Shown: piece after piece, positions 1 to 9,944 of the stretch | Layout of the letters: each line of letters starts with the position of its first letter | Position numbering within the stretch: position 1 is the stretch's first letter | Translations under genes and position numbers: made by a program | Assembly (NCBI RefSeq): GCF_003265705.1 | Contig: NW_020312775.1 | Span: 1,378,067 to 1,442,066 of the forward strand | Direction: 5' to 3' | Origin: Callorhinus ursinus | Taxonomy: Eukaryota > Chordata > Mammalia > Carnivora > Otariidae | Length of the DNA: 64,000 bases | The notes under the pieces: generated by a model | Seen by the model: only the letters and a program-made list of their open reading frames with translations | What the model was told of the DNA's origin: nothing | Databases searched by the model: none

Positions 1-1079
1 AATGCTAGGGATCAAACTAATGTCCCTGAGTAAAATGGGAGACCAGGATGCCTATAGCACTTCATTAATTCATTTGTATTTAATTCATTTTGTAAATGTG
101 TTTTGAACCTCACTAGATAAAAAAGACCTCCCTATTCTGAGGTTCCTATGAAAAGTAGATGACCTATTCAAATTGAGGGCAATTTGAATGGCTCATTTGG
201 TCACTCTTGAAGCCTAAAAGGTGTCAGAAAGCAGGAAACAGTAAGTATCTATAATGCCTAGGCTCATTTCTTTTCTCCCCTGTAACAATAGGCATAGAAT
301 AAATCCGTTTTTGTATCTACTAGCTCAAATAACTGCACTTATTCTTGTGGGCTGAGCTAAAGCACATGCACATGAGTCCTTTATGAATTAGAGACATCCC
401 ATTTCACAGATGTATCAGAGAACTTTACCCTTTAAGGCTCTGCTGATTTGCATAATCCAAATTTTCTAGGCCTTTCAACTATCCGAAGACTTGTCTTTAC
501 ATTTAACCCTTCCTAAAGCTAAGCCCCAAACAAAAAGCGCCTCAGCTTTTATCACCAGGGTTTAGGAGATCGTGAAGAGGGCTGTTTTTTTATTCCATTT
601 TACCCCTAAGATTGACTCAGGGCTGCCTCAGGACATATGAGACAGAAAACTTTTTCGTGATTCATTCCCATTCCGTAAGCAGTTTAACTCCTTAGGAACA
701 CATAGTCTTAAGTTCTAGGAAGATCTAAGCAATTGGGAGAATTTTAGGGGAATGGACAGACACTCTACAACCCAATACCGTCTGTAGCTTGTGTTTAACA
801 CAGGAGGGGACTGAAACGCACAGCGATCTCTAGTTTTGGCTTTGCTCTTAGCCATGTGACTTTAGGTTTCAGCCTCCTAGAAAAAGAAATCAGCCTAATT
901 CCCCCACTCAGGTAGATTTCACTTTTCCTCAGTTTGTGTCTAAAACCCTATGACTGTACGTGTCGCTTTGCAATCCGCTTTGTTTCTCTTTGGAACTATG
1001 TTTCTTGGGAGTATTGAGCCATGTAATGAAATATGCTTCGGTCACTTTTAACCTCTTTTCATTCCTTTCTTTCCCTCTA
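1..1079. other. Upstream flank without a recognised gene
   Basis: I recognise no exon, repeat family or RNA gene here. In the human order the next gene on this side would be SRPX2, transcribed away from TSPAN6, but none of its coding sequence is visible. Composition is ordinary AT-rich mammalian non-coding DNA. GC content and CpG frequency rise only after about position 1080. Confidence 0.5.
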
Positions 1080-1237
1080 GGGCACCAGGGGCCGGCGAGG
1101 CCGAATCTCAAAGCGCTGCTGGCGCTCCTGGTGATAGAATAATATGATCAAGTTATAAGGGCGGGGGAGAGATGGGGGGGGGGGGGGGAAAGATTCAGAG
1201 AAAAAATGAAGAAAGCTCCACTTGAAGATCGAAGGAA

Positions 1238-1408
1238 TTTCCGGCACTAGAACCGTTGCATACATTTCTCGGTAACCTGCAGCAGGGGGCGCTCGGAAAT
1301 TGTCGTCACTTTCCGGGTAGCCTCCCAAGACTTTACCCTCTAGAAAATTGTACAGTGTTTCCGGCTTTTCTCAGTTGTAGACGCTCGTAAGTTTCCGGCA
1401 GTTTCCGG
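1238..1408 (+). promoter_or_regulatory. Cluster of ETS/GABP-type motifs
   Basis: Five forward copies of TTCCGG (1238-1244, 1310-1316, 1358-1364, 1392-1398, 1402-1408) and one reverse partial copy (CGGAAA near 1294) occur in 170 bp immediately upstream of TSPAN6. Clustered ETS sites are typical of TATA-less island promoters and probably position initiation here. Confidence 0.5.
1279..1293 (+). promoter_or_regulatory. CTCF-like core motif
   Basis: The sequence GCAGCAGGGGGCGCT matches the well-known CTCF core (CCAGCAGGGGGCGCT) at 14 of 15 positions. It lies between ETS-like motifs about 200 bp upstream of the TSPAN6 start codon. Occupancy cannot be judged from sequence. Confidence 0.55.
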
Positions 1409-1484
1409 GGAGACTCGGGGACGCTGCGTCTCTCTAGCTCCGCTCCGAGTGCCCGGTGCGGCGGGGCAGGGTCTGGGGCTAGTC

Positions 1485-1571
1485 ATGGCGTCCCCGTCTC
1501 GGAGACTACAGACCAAACCAGTCATTACTTGCTTCAAGAGCGTCCTCTTGATCTACACTTTCATCTTCTGG
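1485..1571 (+). CDS. TSPAN6: TSPAN6 coding exon 1
   Basis: It encodes residues 1-29: a cytoplasmic N-terminus with KPVITCFK and the first part of TM1. The ATG context is GTCATGG. The exon ends in phase 0 at TGG, followed by a consensus donor GTGAGAG at 1572. Its own intron 1 carries the left arm of the inverted repeat at 2045. Confidence 0.95.
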
Positions 1572-4500
1572 GTGAGAGATGGAGGAGCCCGGGGACGGGA
1601 GGAGATCCTGGGCTTGGGTGGGGGGGGGGGGGGGCCCGGGGCGGGGGCGGCGCGGGGCGGGGGGGGGGGGGAGGGAGGCGCGGGTGGGGTTTGGGCCGCT
1701 GTAGCTGCTGGGACCCCGACGCGGGCGAAGAGTTGCTGGGGCTCGAGCCCGGGCATCCTGCCGGCGCCGGGGTCAGGGTCCCGGAGGATGGCAGCCAATC
1801 GGCTGTGCTGGGACACAGACGGGCTTCGGGTTCGAATCTGATGCGGGGGACGAGGAGGGGAGTGAACACCCCAGACCTCTCAGAGGGTGTCCCCGGACCG
1901 TTGAGAGAGGCGAGGCTTGCCCCGCCCCTCTGAGGGCTCACCCGCATAATAGTCTCTTTCTTTTCACCGCTTCGTTAGAGGGGAGTATTTCGCAGGTAAG
2001 TATGGTAATGGCTGCACTCCCGCCCACCTCTCCTCGGCTTGCTTTTGTGTACTATCCCTTTGTACGTGGGCATCTCTGAACTGGGGTGGGGAGAAGGGGG
2101 AAGTTTCTGGAACTCAGAGAGACACTTTCTTCCCTCCTCCAGAAGGTTTCCTTCCTATGGCGGGAGTAAAGCAGTTAAATAAGTTGTTGTCCCTCGGACA
2201 GATATGCCGTGGACTTCGGGTTATACCAAAAACAAAACAAAACCCAACAAAAAGAAACAGATGAAATTTAAGAATTTTGTTAGGATGCCTTCCCTATGTG
2301 CCTTAATATTTTCCTCTATCAGTAAGGTTATAAATTGTACTATCTCCACTTTAACAGGTACTTGTACACAGAAAAAGAACTGGAAATACATGTAATTATG
2401 GGTACCAGTAATTTTCTTCTGGTAACAGTCTACAATTTTCTAAATTTTTTTTTATATTAAACGTGGGCTAGAATTTTTACAAGAAAGCCACTATTGTCAG
2501 CTACAGTTTGAAAAGAAAGTTTTAGAAGTGATTTCTGAACTATTAACTGTTTTTATCTCTGGGAGGATAAATTTTAACATATTAAGGTTCCCAAATTCAG
2601 GCTTACCTCATGTCTGAAAACAAATCCTACGATGGCAGCGACCAGTTCAACCAAAAAAATGAGAGTCAGAAACATTGCATACTGTGGGATAGAAAGAAAG
2701 TCCAAGTCAGCATAAATAAGATACAATGCAGCTGCAAGGGGAGTCAAAGAAAAAAAATAGTCTGCTCAATCAGTTCAGCATGCTTTTATTAAAAAGGACA
2801 GGAAAAACAACAAAAGTGGGAATTGGTAGCAGAAATGTTACTCTGGGAAGAAAGAGGAGAAATCATAAAGGGCCGTGGCCGGTTTCAAGAAACAAAGCCA
2901 ACAACATATAAGACTTTTCTAAAATCAAGAATCAATTCTAAGGAAAACAAGGACTCACCAGTTTTAACATCCATGCAGAAGCTCGGCAGGTAGCAAAACA
3001 GCCAAAGGTGCCCAACAGAATAATGACAGTACCAGTACCAATGAGCACGAAGGGGACATTGGTGGCCTTCTCATTCAAAAGGGAAAAATAATTCTCCAGG
3101 CTCACCTTGCCCCAAATACCAACGGCAAGAAGGATAACACCAGTGATCTATGTGGGAAGCCAGAGAACAGAACGTTATAGGCTGTATACTACAGCACCTT
3201 CAAACCACAAACCTATTGTTTAATAGGTGTGAGAATTGATTTAGCAGTCTGTGGCCAGAGCGCGGTGGCTGGGATATGGGAGACAAGGGGCAGGAAGGAG
3301 ATCTGCACATAAGGACAGGCCTTAATAAATCCACCCTGGATCACTAGGTAGCCCAGGTAGCCAGGGCAAAACCAGGGGGTAGCTAGGGAAGGCATCCTAA
3401 CAAAATTCTTAAATTTCATCTGTTTCTTTTTGTTGGGTTTTGTTTTGTTTTTGGTATAACCCGAAGTCCACGGCATATCTGTCCGAGGGACAACAACTTA
3501 TTTAACTGCTTTACTCCCGCCATAGGAAGGAAACCTTCTGGAGGAGGGAAGAAAGTGTCTCTCTGAGTTCCAGAAACTTCCCCCTTCTCCCCACCCCAGT
3601 TCAGAGATGCCCACGTACAAAGGGATAGTACACAACTGTGTTCTTCCTTATGCCACGTGTTTAAAAAAATTGGATATACTTAAGGCAAATCATCAAAACT
3701 TTATTGAAAGAGAAATTGGGGTTCCACTGTTAAAACTGGAGTTGGGAAATCCTTCAGTGAGTAGTGAAGGCTCCTCAATGAGAGTGTTTTACAAAGTGGT
3801 AGTGCAGTCTCCCAAAGTAAGGTTTTGTAGCTTAAGAATCCTGTAGGCATCAAATTTGTACTTAATTTAAAATAGAGAAAAATTGGGGGAGGGATACAGC
3901 AGTACAGAGCTGCCACTTGAATGAAAGGTCCCATAGCACTTTGAACTTGAGCAGTTATCATCTTTTATTGTAATGTTTTGCTTAGTAATCCTCTCAGCTA
4001 AACTGTAGCTCAGAGAAGACGGGATTGGACCATAGAAGTTAATTACCATACGTGTTGCTGCTGTCAAAGATAATGACCTTTAGTCAGATGTGGGGGATTT
4101 TTTTATTTGGCCTAGAAACCCAAAGAACTTTCTAGAATCTTTATTTACTAGCATTGTGTTTCTCTGCTGTAGATTAAGAACAGTTTTAAGAATAATTATG
4201 AGAAAATTTTAAAGCAGTATAACTCTACGGGAGATTATAGAAGCGATGCAGTAGACAAGATTCAAAATAAGGTAAATGGTCATGGGGTGGTGGCTATTCA
4301 AGAGGGGAACACATCCTTATCCCTTTAGAGAAGAGGATAGGCCTCTGGCTACTAGATGTTGTCCACTTGTATGATATTCTCATTACAATCTTAGATCAGG
4401 AGAAAATATGTCCCTGGAAAGATATGTCCCTGGAAAAGAAGTGTGAGATGATACTAAGTGACATATCTCCATTTTTTCCTAATCATTCTCCTCACATGTA

Positions 4501-6862
4501 CACCTCTTCACTCCTCACATACATCACGGACCAAGTACTGTTAGTACCAGCTGTAGCAGGAAAATAAGGCCAGTCCAAAAGGCTTACACTTGGTATTTCG
4601 AAAAAGAGTGCTTATCTCTTGAATTATAAGGCCAATTGAGAACAGCCACATTAAAATATTAGGATAGAGATCGTTGAGTATAATGCTTGTGTTTTGAACA
4701 CAAATTGCAATCTAAAATAATAGGCTAAGTGTTTGACTACAGAGCTGTGATGTGAACTATAAATGGTTTTGTTGGATTTTTTTTCAGTTGCATTGTTGTG
4801 GTGTCACCGACTATAGAGATTGGAAGGATACTAATTATTACTCAGAAAAAGGATTTCCCAAGAGTTGCTGCAAACTTGAAAATTGTTCTCCACAGAGAGA
4901 TGCAGATAAAGTAAACAATGAAGTAAGGAGCCTTTAAATTTTTTTTTATTTGAAAATATTAACTGAATACAGAGTTGACTCAGTTTTTAATTTTTCCTCA
5001 CAATAGCTATAATCTAAAATAGGTGGGGCAGGTATTATTCTCATTGAATACATGAAGAAACTGAAGCTCAGACAGTTTGTGACTTGAGTTCACACAACTA
5101 GCAAATAACACTTTTAAATGCATAATCTAAAAGGTGGAACTTCTGTTCTTCAAACTCCTGTTAGAGCATTGTGCTTGAAAGGAGATAGGATATGTTATAT
5201 GAAAGAGTGAATTTGAATAAAATGATAATCAGAGGCTGAGGTAGCTAAAGCTCATCTTTTGGCAGAGATGGATGATCCAAGTGTTCATTATTGCTTGTGT
5301 TGTACTTAAAATTGTTTTTCCTCTCCCATTAGGGTTGTTTTATAAAGGTGATGACCATTATAGAGTCAGAAATGGGAGTGGTTGCCGGAATTTCTTTTGG
5401 AGTTGCTTGCTTCCAGGTAAGTCCTTGTTGTTAGGAATGTCTCCTCGCTCTTGTTCAGTGGTAAGCTAGAAAATTTCCAATCTGAAGGCCTCAGGGCATT
5501 TCCAGAGAAGTCACATTTTCACAAATTCCCGGCTGTTTTTATTTTGTATGTGAAACATATGTAGTCAGTCATTTGTGTTGGGTCTATTTAGCTTTGTTTT
5601 ATTTGGGAGGGGATGTTCTGCTATTTTCATTCCAATTCTTTGATGTCTTGGATCTTATGTTTTCCCACACTATTTTCACAATTAGACTTCTCCAGATTTT
5701 TATTCCCTGTTTACCTGCTCTTTTTCTACCATGGCCTAGCATGCCTTGAAACTACAGAAAGCAAAGCTTAGAATTAACTCGTAGTAGTACAAACCTGGTG
5801 CCCTAGGGTACGGCAACTCTCCAGCATCCTAGTTCATTAATTAAAACACGACATAGATGGGAACCTTGTTTTACTGTGCAGTCAAGATTCTAAAACATTG
5901 TCCAGATTTTTTCTTTCCTGGGCTGCAGCTGCCTGGTGAGATCCATATAAGTTCTGACCTACAAAAACTTAGATCATACGACCCCACATTCAATATGTGC
6001 CTGTCATGTTGGGGACGTGCTACGTTGTGGGTCAAATTCTATTTTCTGAGTTGTGCTGCCTCTCACCGTAGCATGAAAAGTTTGAACTGTGGCTCTAAAC
6101 AATTTTTCTTAGGTAATGGGGGTTTGTCCTATATTGAACATCGTGGCGATAAAACTAAAAGAAGGGACATACTTCATTTTGACCTATGCAATTGGTTTTG
6201 GAAGTCTAATCTTAACATATTTCTCAAGCAGCAGGCCTAGCTATGTCTGAGTCTGCACTGTCTAATAAAATGGCCACTAGCACCTTCGGAAGGTTCTAAT
6301 TATTAAATAAAATAAAAAATTCAAGCCGCATTTGAAGTGCTCAAAAGCCACATGTGGCTAGTGGCTAGCTTACTGGACAGCCTGGGGAGTACAGAACAAA
6401 TCTATCGTTGCAGCACTGCCCTAGATCTTCCAAGAAAATCTCTGCCTTCATAGATGGAGATTGTACGTGATGAGATGCATAGCCTCAGCCATGTCCTTTT
6501 TGTTCTGATAGCTGACAGGTTAACTGATAAGTTTCCCCCAAACTTATTTAGAATTTTTCTTGAGTGATAATTTTGTCAGTGACAGTTGTGAAACTCCAGG
6601 TCATAGTAGCAGTAAAACTTCCCTTATATTCTTTGAATGTGATCCAGGAGCTGCAGAGTATCAAACATAACTGCCGAGAGAAACTTAAGGAAATTATTAG
6701 TGAATTCGAAGTGAAAGGAAAATAAACCTGTATCCTGAGTACTTTAAGCTCTTGTGTGTGTGTGTTTAATTTTTGTTTGTATTTTATTTCTAGCTGATTG
6801 GAATCTTTCTAGCCTATTGTCTCTCTCGCGCCATAACAAATAACCAGTATGAGATAGTGTAA
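1485..6862 (+). CDS. TSPAN6: Tetraspanin-6, coding exons with internal inversion of exons 2-3
   Basis: This is a four-pass tetraspanin that organises membrane microdomains; TSPAN6 is known in endosome/exosome traffic and as a negative modulator of RIG-I-like signalling. Coding segments: 1485-1571 (+), 2959-3147 (-), 2607-2681 (-), 4173-4271 (+), 4788-4922 (+), 5333-5416 (+), 6794-6862 (+). They encode 29+63+25+33+45+28+22 = 245 residues, the usual TSPAN6 length. All are flanked by correct AG/GT sites on their own strand. Hallmarks in the large loop are CCG at residues 153-155, PKSCC at 174-178, C183 and C197, with an N-glycosylation sequon at N134. The chosen ATG has G at -3 and +4. As assembled, exons 2 and 3 (end of TM1, small loop, TM2, TM3) are inverted and cannot be spliced to exon 1 in one transcript. 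The locus is therefore either disrupted or misassembled. Gene identity is very secure; its integrity is not. Confidence 0.93.
2045..2296 (+). repeat. Left arm of perfect 252-bp inverted repeat
   Basis: This stretch is the exact reverse complement of 3384-3635. I compared the arms block by block and found no mismatch or indel; homology stops at both ends on the same register. It contains no recognised interspersed repeat. It is TSPAN6 intron 1 sequence in its expected position downstream of exon 1, which makes it one of two copies of a breakpoint-flanking segment. Confidence 0.95.
2607..2681 (-). CDS. TSPAN6: TSPAN6 coding exon 3, inverted
   Basis: Read on the - strand this is a 75-nt, phase 0/0 exon encoding 25 residues (TM3, ending FVFRHE), residues 93-117 of the protein. 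The acceptor is TATCCCACAG and the donor GTAAGC. It lies opposite in strand to exons 1 and 4-7. Confidence 0.95.
2959..3147 (-). CDS. TSPAN6: TSPAN6 coding exon 2, inverted
   Basis: Read on the - strand this is a 189-nt, phase 0/0 exon encoding 63 residues (30-92): the end of TM1, the small extracellular loop with SLENYFSLLNEKATNVP, and TM2 with the LGTFGCFATCR motif typical of tetraspanins. The acceptor CACATAG and donor GTGAGT are intact. It is on the wrong strand for the rest of the gene. Confidence 0.95.
3384..3635 (-). repeat. Right arm of perfect 252-bp inverted repeat
   Basis: It is the exact reverse complement of 2045-2296. On the - strand it leads directly into the intron 1 to exon 2 acceptor region, so this copy keeps the ancestral link to exon 2, while the left arm keeps the link to exon 1. 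Beyond 3635 the sequence changes to what should be the distal part of intron 3. Confidence 0.95.
4173..4271 (+). CDS. TSPAN6: TSPAN6 coding exon 4
   Basis: A 99-nt phase 0/0 exon encoding residues 118-150, the first part of the large extracellular loop with sequon N134-S-T. The acceptor is CTGCTGTAG and the donor GTAAAT. Because it begins in phase 0, splicing directly from exon 1 would keep the frame. Confidence 0.95.
4788..4922 (+). CDS. TSPAN6: TSPAN6 coding exon 5
   Basis: A 135-nt exon encoding residues 151-195. It holds the tetraspanin CCG motif (153-155), PKSCC (174-178) and C183, which form the disulphide core of the large extracellular loop. The acceptor is TTTTCAG and the donor GTAAGG. 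Confidence 0.96.
4990..5175 (-). repeat. MIR fragment
   Basis: The pattern 'GAAACTGAAGCTCAGACAG ... CACACAACTAGCAAAT' is the antisense body of a MIR SINE. It lies in TSPAN6 intron 5 and is highly diverged, as expected of this mammal-wide family. Confidence 0.6.
5333..5416 (+). CDS. TSPAN6: TSPAN6 coding exon 6
   Basis: An 84-nt exon encoding residues 196-223: C197 of the large loop, the ESEMGVVAG linker and the start of TM4. The acceptor is CCCATTAG and the donor GTAAGT. Confidence 0.95.
6250..6425. mobile_element. Old hAT-type MITE (MER3-like)
   Basis: The ends 'GCACTGTCTAATA ... TTGCAGCACTGCCCTAG' and the internal 'GCCACATGTGGCTAGTGGC' resemble the MER3 group of non-autonomous hAT elements. 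The family name is from memory and uncertain. It lies in TSPAN6 intron 6. Confidence 0.45.
6794..6862 (+). CDS. TSPAN6: TSPAN6 coding exon 7 with stop codon
   Basis: It encodes residues 224-245 (end of TM4 and the short cytoplasmic tail NNQYEIV) and the TAA stop at 6860-6862. The exon continues as 3' UTR to about 6899, where a GTATGT donor starts the last intron. The stop lies only 37 nt from that junction, so nonsense-mediated decay is not expected. Confidence 0.95.
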   Translation: MIGIFLAYCLSRAITNNQYEIV

Positions 6863-7060
6863 ACAGCAAACCACGGGCCTATTCCTCTTCAAGTTTAAGG
6901 TATGTTCATTTTAATCCTCAGCTCTCTATCGGTGTTTACTTCAGCCTGTTCATGTGATGGATGGACTGAGTTTGCCAAGGTCTTGTCGAGTGGTGCATTC
7001 AGATCCGGTTGGTACTGTGTTAGCCCTGCACAGCTAGATCAGTTCTCTCAATGCAAGGCG

Positions 7061-7235
7061 TTTTAACCTCCTGCGAGAATCCAAGTTGGTACTTTGCCAG
7101 TGATGTGGCCAACCAAACTGATTAAATTATGAGAGGCAAAAGCAATGGATGCTTTTTTTGTGAAACTGTGGAAACTTTGGTTCCTTTGGACTATTCTGTG
7201 TGGGTTTTTGTATTTGTAAAAAAAAAAAAAGAGCC
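7061..7235 (+). repeat. Copy A of a TSPAN6-area dispersed repeat
   Basis: About 170 bp in the last TSPAN6 intron, ending in an A-run after TTTGTATTTGT, are nearly identical to 9754-9925 (few substitutions). A more diverged relative follows at about 9945-10080. It does not resemble a repeat family I know. Confidence 0.8.
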
Positions 7236-7679
7236 TTTGGGGGTTTACCTACACATCAATCTGAAGATCCTAAGTGGTCCCCTTTCTAACAAACTTGGAC
7301 CTAGACTGAAGAGAAATAGAGAATCCCTATAGTGACCTTACAAGTGAGGTTCCCTGGCACGTACACTCCGCTCCCAATACTGGCATTTTCCCTAGTCTTC
7401 ATTTACCACACTCCTCTGGTGAACTCTGCGTAGAGCGGTAAACACATCTAGCTTAACCTGGAGACAGATTTGGGGAAGATAAGTGTTTCAATAACTTCAG
7501 TATTTGAATGGCGAACCATGAGAACTATGGCTGGCTGAATTAATCCCCTAGGGTGCCCTTCACGGTTTAATTGGGCCGCTGAAGGGGAACACAGGAGTAG
7601 ATGCTCATGTGTGCGAGCGCAAACAGATATGGAAATTTGGGTTACAAGTCGATTAACTTTTTTTTTTCTTTACTTTTAG

Positions 7680-8330
7680 GACATTTACATTCCCCCCCTG
7701 TGAGCTATGAAATTGCCTGGTTGGAAGACTTCCTACTACCGCTTACAATAGACCAAAAACTTACAGCAGTAGTCTGATTCAATCAAGACGTGTTCAGTTT
7801 AAGTCCACCTTTTGTCCCATTGATGTTAGATCATTGAAACCCCTGTATCACTGTGAAACACTGGAAAAGCTAGTAAATTGTAAATGATGCAATACCGTGT
7901 TCCTCTTGACTTTTATTTTTCAAAATCGCATTGTGAATCTGCTATTTTGATGTAGTGTTACAAAGTGACTGCTGTGAATTTGCTGACTCATGATGTAGTG
8001 TGATAGAAAATTGACCCTTCCGAACTGGCCTCTTCCCAGACGAGTTAAAATTATTGTGTAATTTGCATCAAGTTAAGATATTTTCATTAGTCTCTGTTTT
8101 GCTCTCAAATTTATATTTGAAAGGTTCTGATTATTACTTAATGGTGTCAGAATTACTGTATTTTCCTTAGGAATTGAAAGCAATTCATCTTCATTAGTGT
8201 TAGCTGCTATTTGTTTATCAGGTTGATGTGACTTAATTGTCAATATCATGGTCAACTATAATAATCTTAGTTTTGGTTTGTGCCTTTGATTAAATATAAA
8301 TCTTTCACACAATAAATGTTGTTTTCCTCT
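7680..8330 (+). other. TSPAN6: TSPAN6 terminal 3' UTR exon
   Basis: A polypyrimidine tract followed by TTTTAG at 7679 gives a strong acceptor for the non-coding final exon known in TSPAN6. The exon ends just after an AATAAA at 8311-8316. No coding sequence is present. Confidence 0.75.
8311..8316 (+). terminator. TSPAN6: TSPAN6 polyadenylation signal
   Basis: A canonical AATAAA is followed by a T/GT-rich stretch (TGTTGTTTTCC). It is the first well-formed signal after the terminal acceptor and marks the likely 3' end of the gene near 8330. Confidence 0.7.
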
Positions 8331-9093
8331 AAAATCATCATGTTTAACTTGTAGAAAATCTGCCGGGATGGTTGTTTTCCACTGAGAAAGCTAAGCCCCA
8401 CATTTCTACTTGAAGGTGCAGTTTTAGATAGGAAATGTAAAACTGAGGTCTTGACTTGGTTTCATTTTTTAAAAAGTCTTTGTTTATAAAAACTATTCCC
8501 TGTGAAAGGATTTCATTCCATATTATGAAATAGCATATGCTTAGCATTCTCCTGGAACTGGGACTATTTTGATTGTCTAGTTTACATTAGAAGTTGGATG
8601 GGGAGAGATATAACCTGTACCTTTGGGGTAATAAGGAAATGAATAATTAAAATTTGAGCTGGGATGGGGGAATTTTTTCCTTGGTTTTGGGTTTCTTTAC
8701 ACATCCATCAGTAGAACCTAACTCTTCTCTGCCACACATCCACACAGTCCTTGAATCTGATGGTAAGGGGGAGTCAATCACAGTTATAAAGTGGGCAAAA
8801 TATACAAGTTAGGATTCATAGTGACTTGTGGGTACATGTCTATATATATATATGCCTTGGGTTACTGCAGAAAGAATATTCTACATTAAAACATTTGACA
8901 GGTCTGACTCTTAAGATAGAGTGATAAAACAGTTGGAAAATAGTGGCTTTCCAAATATATAGATCATATTTTGGCTATTGGAATTAGTGAAGCTAATTTA
9001 AAGGATAAACTAAAGGATAATCCAAGCAGTGTTAAGTAGGTACATTTCACTAGGATGGACTAGAAGAGCCTGATAAAGTTGTCATTAAGTAGG
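8331..9093. other. Intergenic, nothing recognised
   Basis: Start of the roughly 23-kb gap between the convergent TSPAN6 and TNMD 3' ends. Apart from a short TA run near 8842-8853, no repeat or gene is recognised. Confidence 0.5.
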
Positions 9094-9282
9094 TTTTTTT
9101 TTTTTTTAGATTTTATTTTTATTTATTTGAGAGAGAGTGAGAGAGAGAGCACGAGCAGGGGAGAGGGAGAAGCAGACTCCCCGCTGAGCAGGCAGCGCGA
9201 TGCGGGGCTCAATCCCAGGATCCTGGGATCATGACCTGAGCCGAAGGCAGATGCTTAACACACTGAGCCACCCAGGCGCCCC
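9094..9282 (-). mobile_element. CAN-SINE
   Basis: A tRNA-Lys-derived carnivore SINE in antisense: T-run, GA-rich block, 'GGGATCATGACCTGAGCC' and the reverse head 'GAGCCACCCAGGCGCCCC' ending at 9282. Confidence 0.92.
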
Positions 9283-9753
9283 AATTTTTCCCCATTGTTA
9301 AAAGGAAAAAAAAAACCCAGAAAATATGGAATGTAGGAAGAAAAAAACACCACACATCACGCTGTGGGTGGGTTGGCATATTTATTTTTAAGGTTCGTTA
9401 TTTTGGCTGGCCAGTTACAAAAGTCCCTTATAGCTAATGTGTGCATGTGCACACCGGACTGTAAAATTCACCTCCACTTTCGATGTGCCAAAGGCATCCT
9501 GTGGGTTGTCTCACTTCCAGGCACCATGTTACTTACTGCAAAGAGGCTCTGAACTCCACCTTGAGAAGCAGACTCCACAGGTATATTTTCTGAACGTGTG
9601 GAAAGCTTGGCAGCTTTGGCCTATTCCTGTGTGTGTGGGGGGGTGGTTTATGTGGTAGGCATCAAACTTATGGAAACAAATACCTAATACAAGGTATAAA
9701 TGCCATTTCTGTGTTCCCTCAGAGCTCACACAGGCGTCTTTGAGACTTGATGT

Positions 9754-9925
9754 TTTTAACCTCCTGTGAGAATCCAAGTTGGTACTTTGCCCGTGATGCG
9801 GCCAACCAAACTGATTAAATTATGAGAGGGAAAGCAATGGATGCTTTTTTTTGTGAAACTGTGGAAACTTTGGTTCCTTTGGACTATTCTGTGTGGGCTT
9901 TTGTATTTGTAAAAAAAAAAAGAAA
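9754..9925 (+). repeat. Copy B of the TSPAN6-area dispersed repeat
   Basis: It matches 7061-7235 almost base for base, including the terminal A-run, at an offset of 2693 bp. Upstream sequence (about 9680-9753) also resembles 9945-10020, so copies B and C appear to be an old tandem pair. Confidence 0.8.
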
Positions 9926-9944
9926 AAACGAAAAAAAAAGGAAA

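Larger units (their letters stand above)
1080..1960 (+). promoter_or_regulatory. TSPAN6: CpG-island promoter of TSPAN6
   Basis: A GC- and CpG-rich block surrounds the first coding exon and continues into intron 1. No TATA box is evident at a sensible distance from the ATG, as expected of a housekeeping-type island promoter. Several TTCCGG (ETS/GABP-type) motifs lie at 1238-1244, 1310-1316, 1358-1364, 1392-1398 and 1402-1408, all within 250 bp upstream of the ATG. A CTCF-like core lies at 1279-1293. Long G runs occur at about 1171-1189 and 1615-1675. The exact transcription start cannot be placed from sequence alone. Confidence 0.75.
2297..3383 (-). other. TSPAN6: Inverted segment of TSPAN6 carrying exons 2 and 3
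   Basis: This 1087-bp spacer lies between the two 252-bp arms. Read on the - strand it is a normal piece of TSPAN6: intron 1 end, acceptor CCCACATAG, exon 2, donor GTGAGT, intron 2, acceptor ATCCCACAG, exon 3, donor GTAAGC, and start of intron 3. Read on +, the strand of the rest of the gene, it holds no TSPAN6 exon. The exons carry no stop codon or frameshift, so the inversion is recent or artefactual. Confidence 0.93.

Noticed and set aside
1449..1947. Several 87-134-codon frames on both strands around TSPAN6 exon 1
   Set aside because: They are Gly/Pro/Ala-rich products of the CpG island and G-tracts. Only the part 1485-1571 up to the GT donor matches tetraspanin-6.
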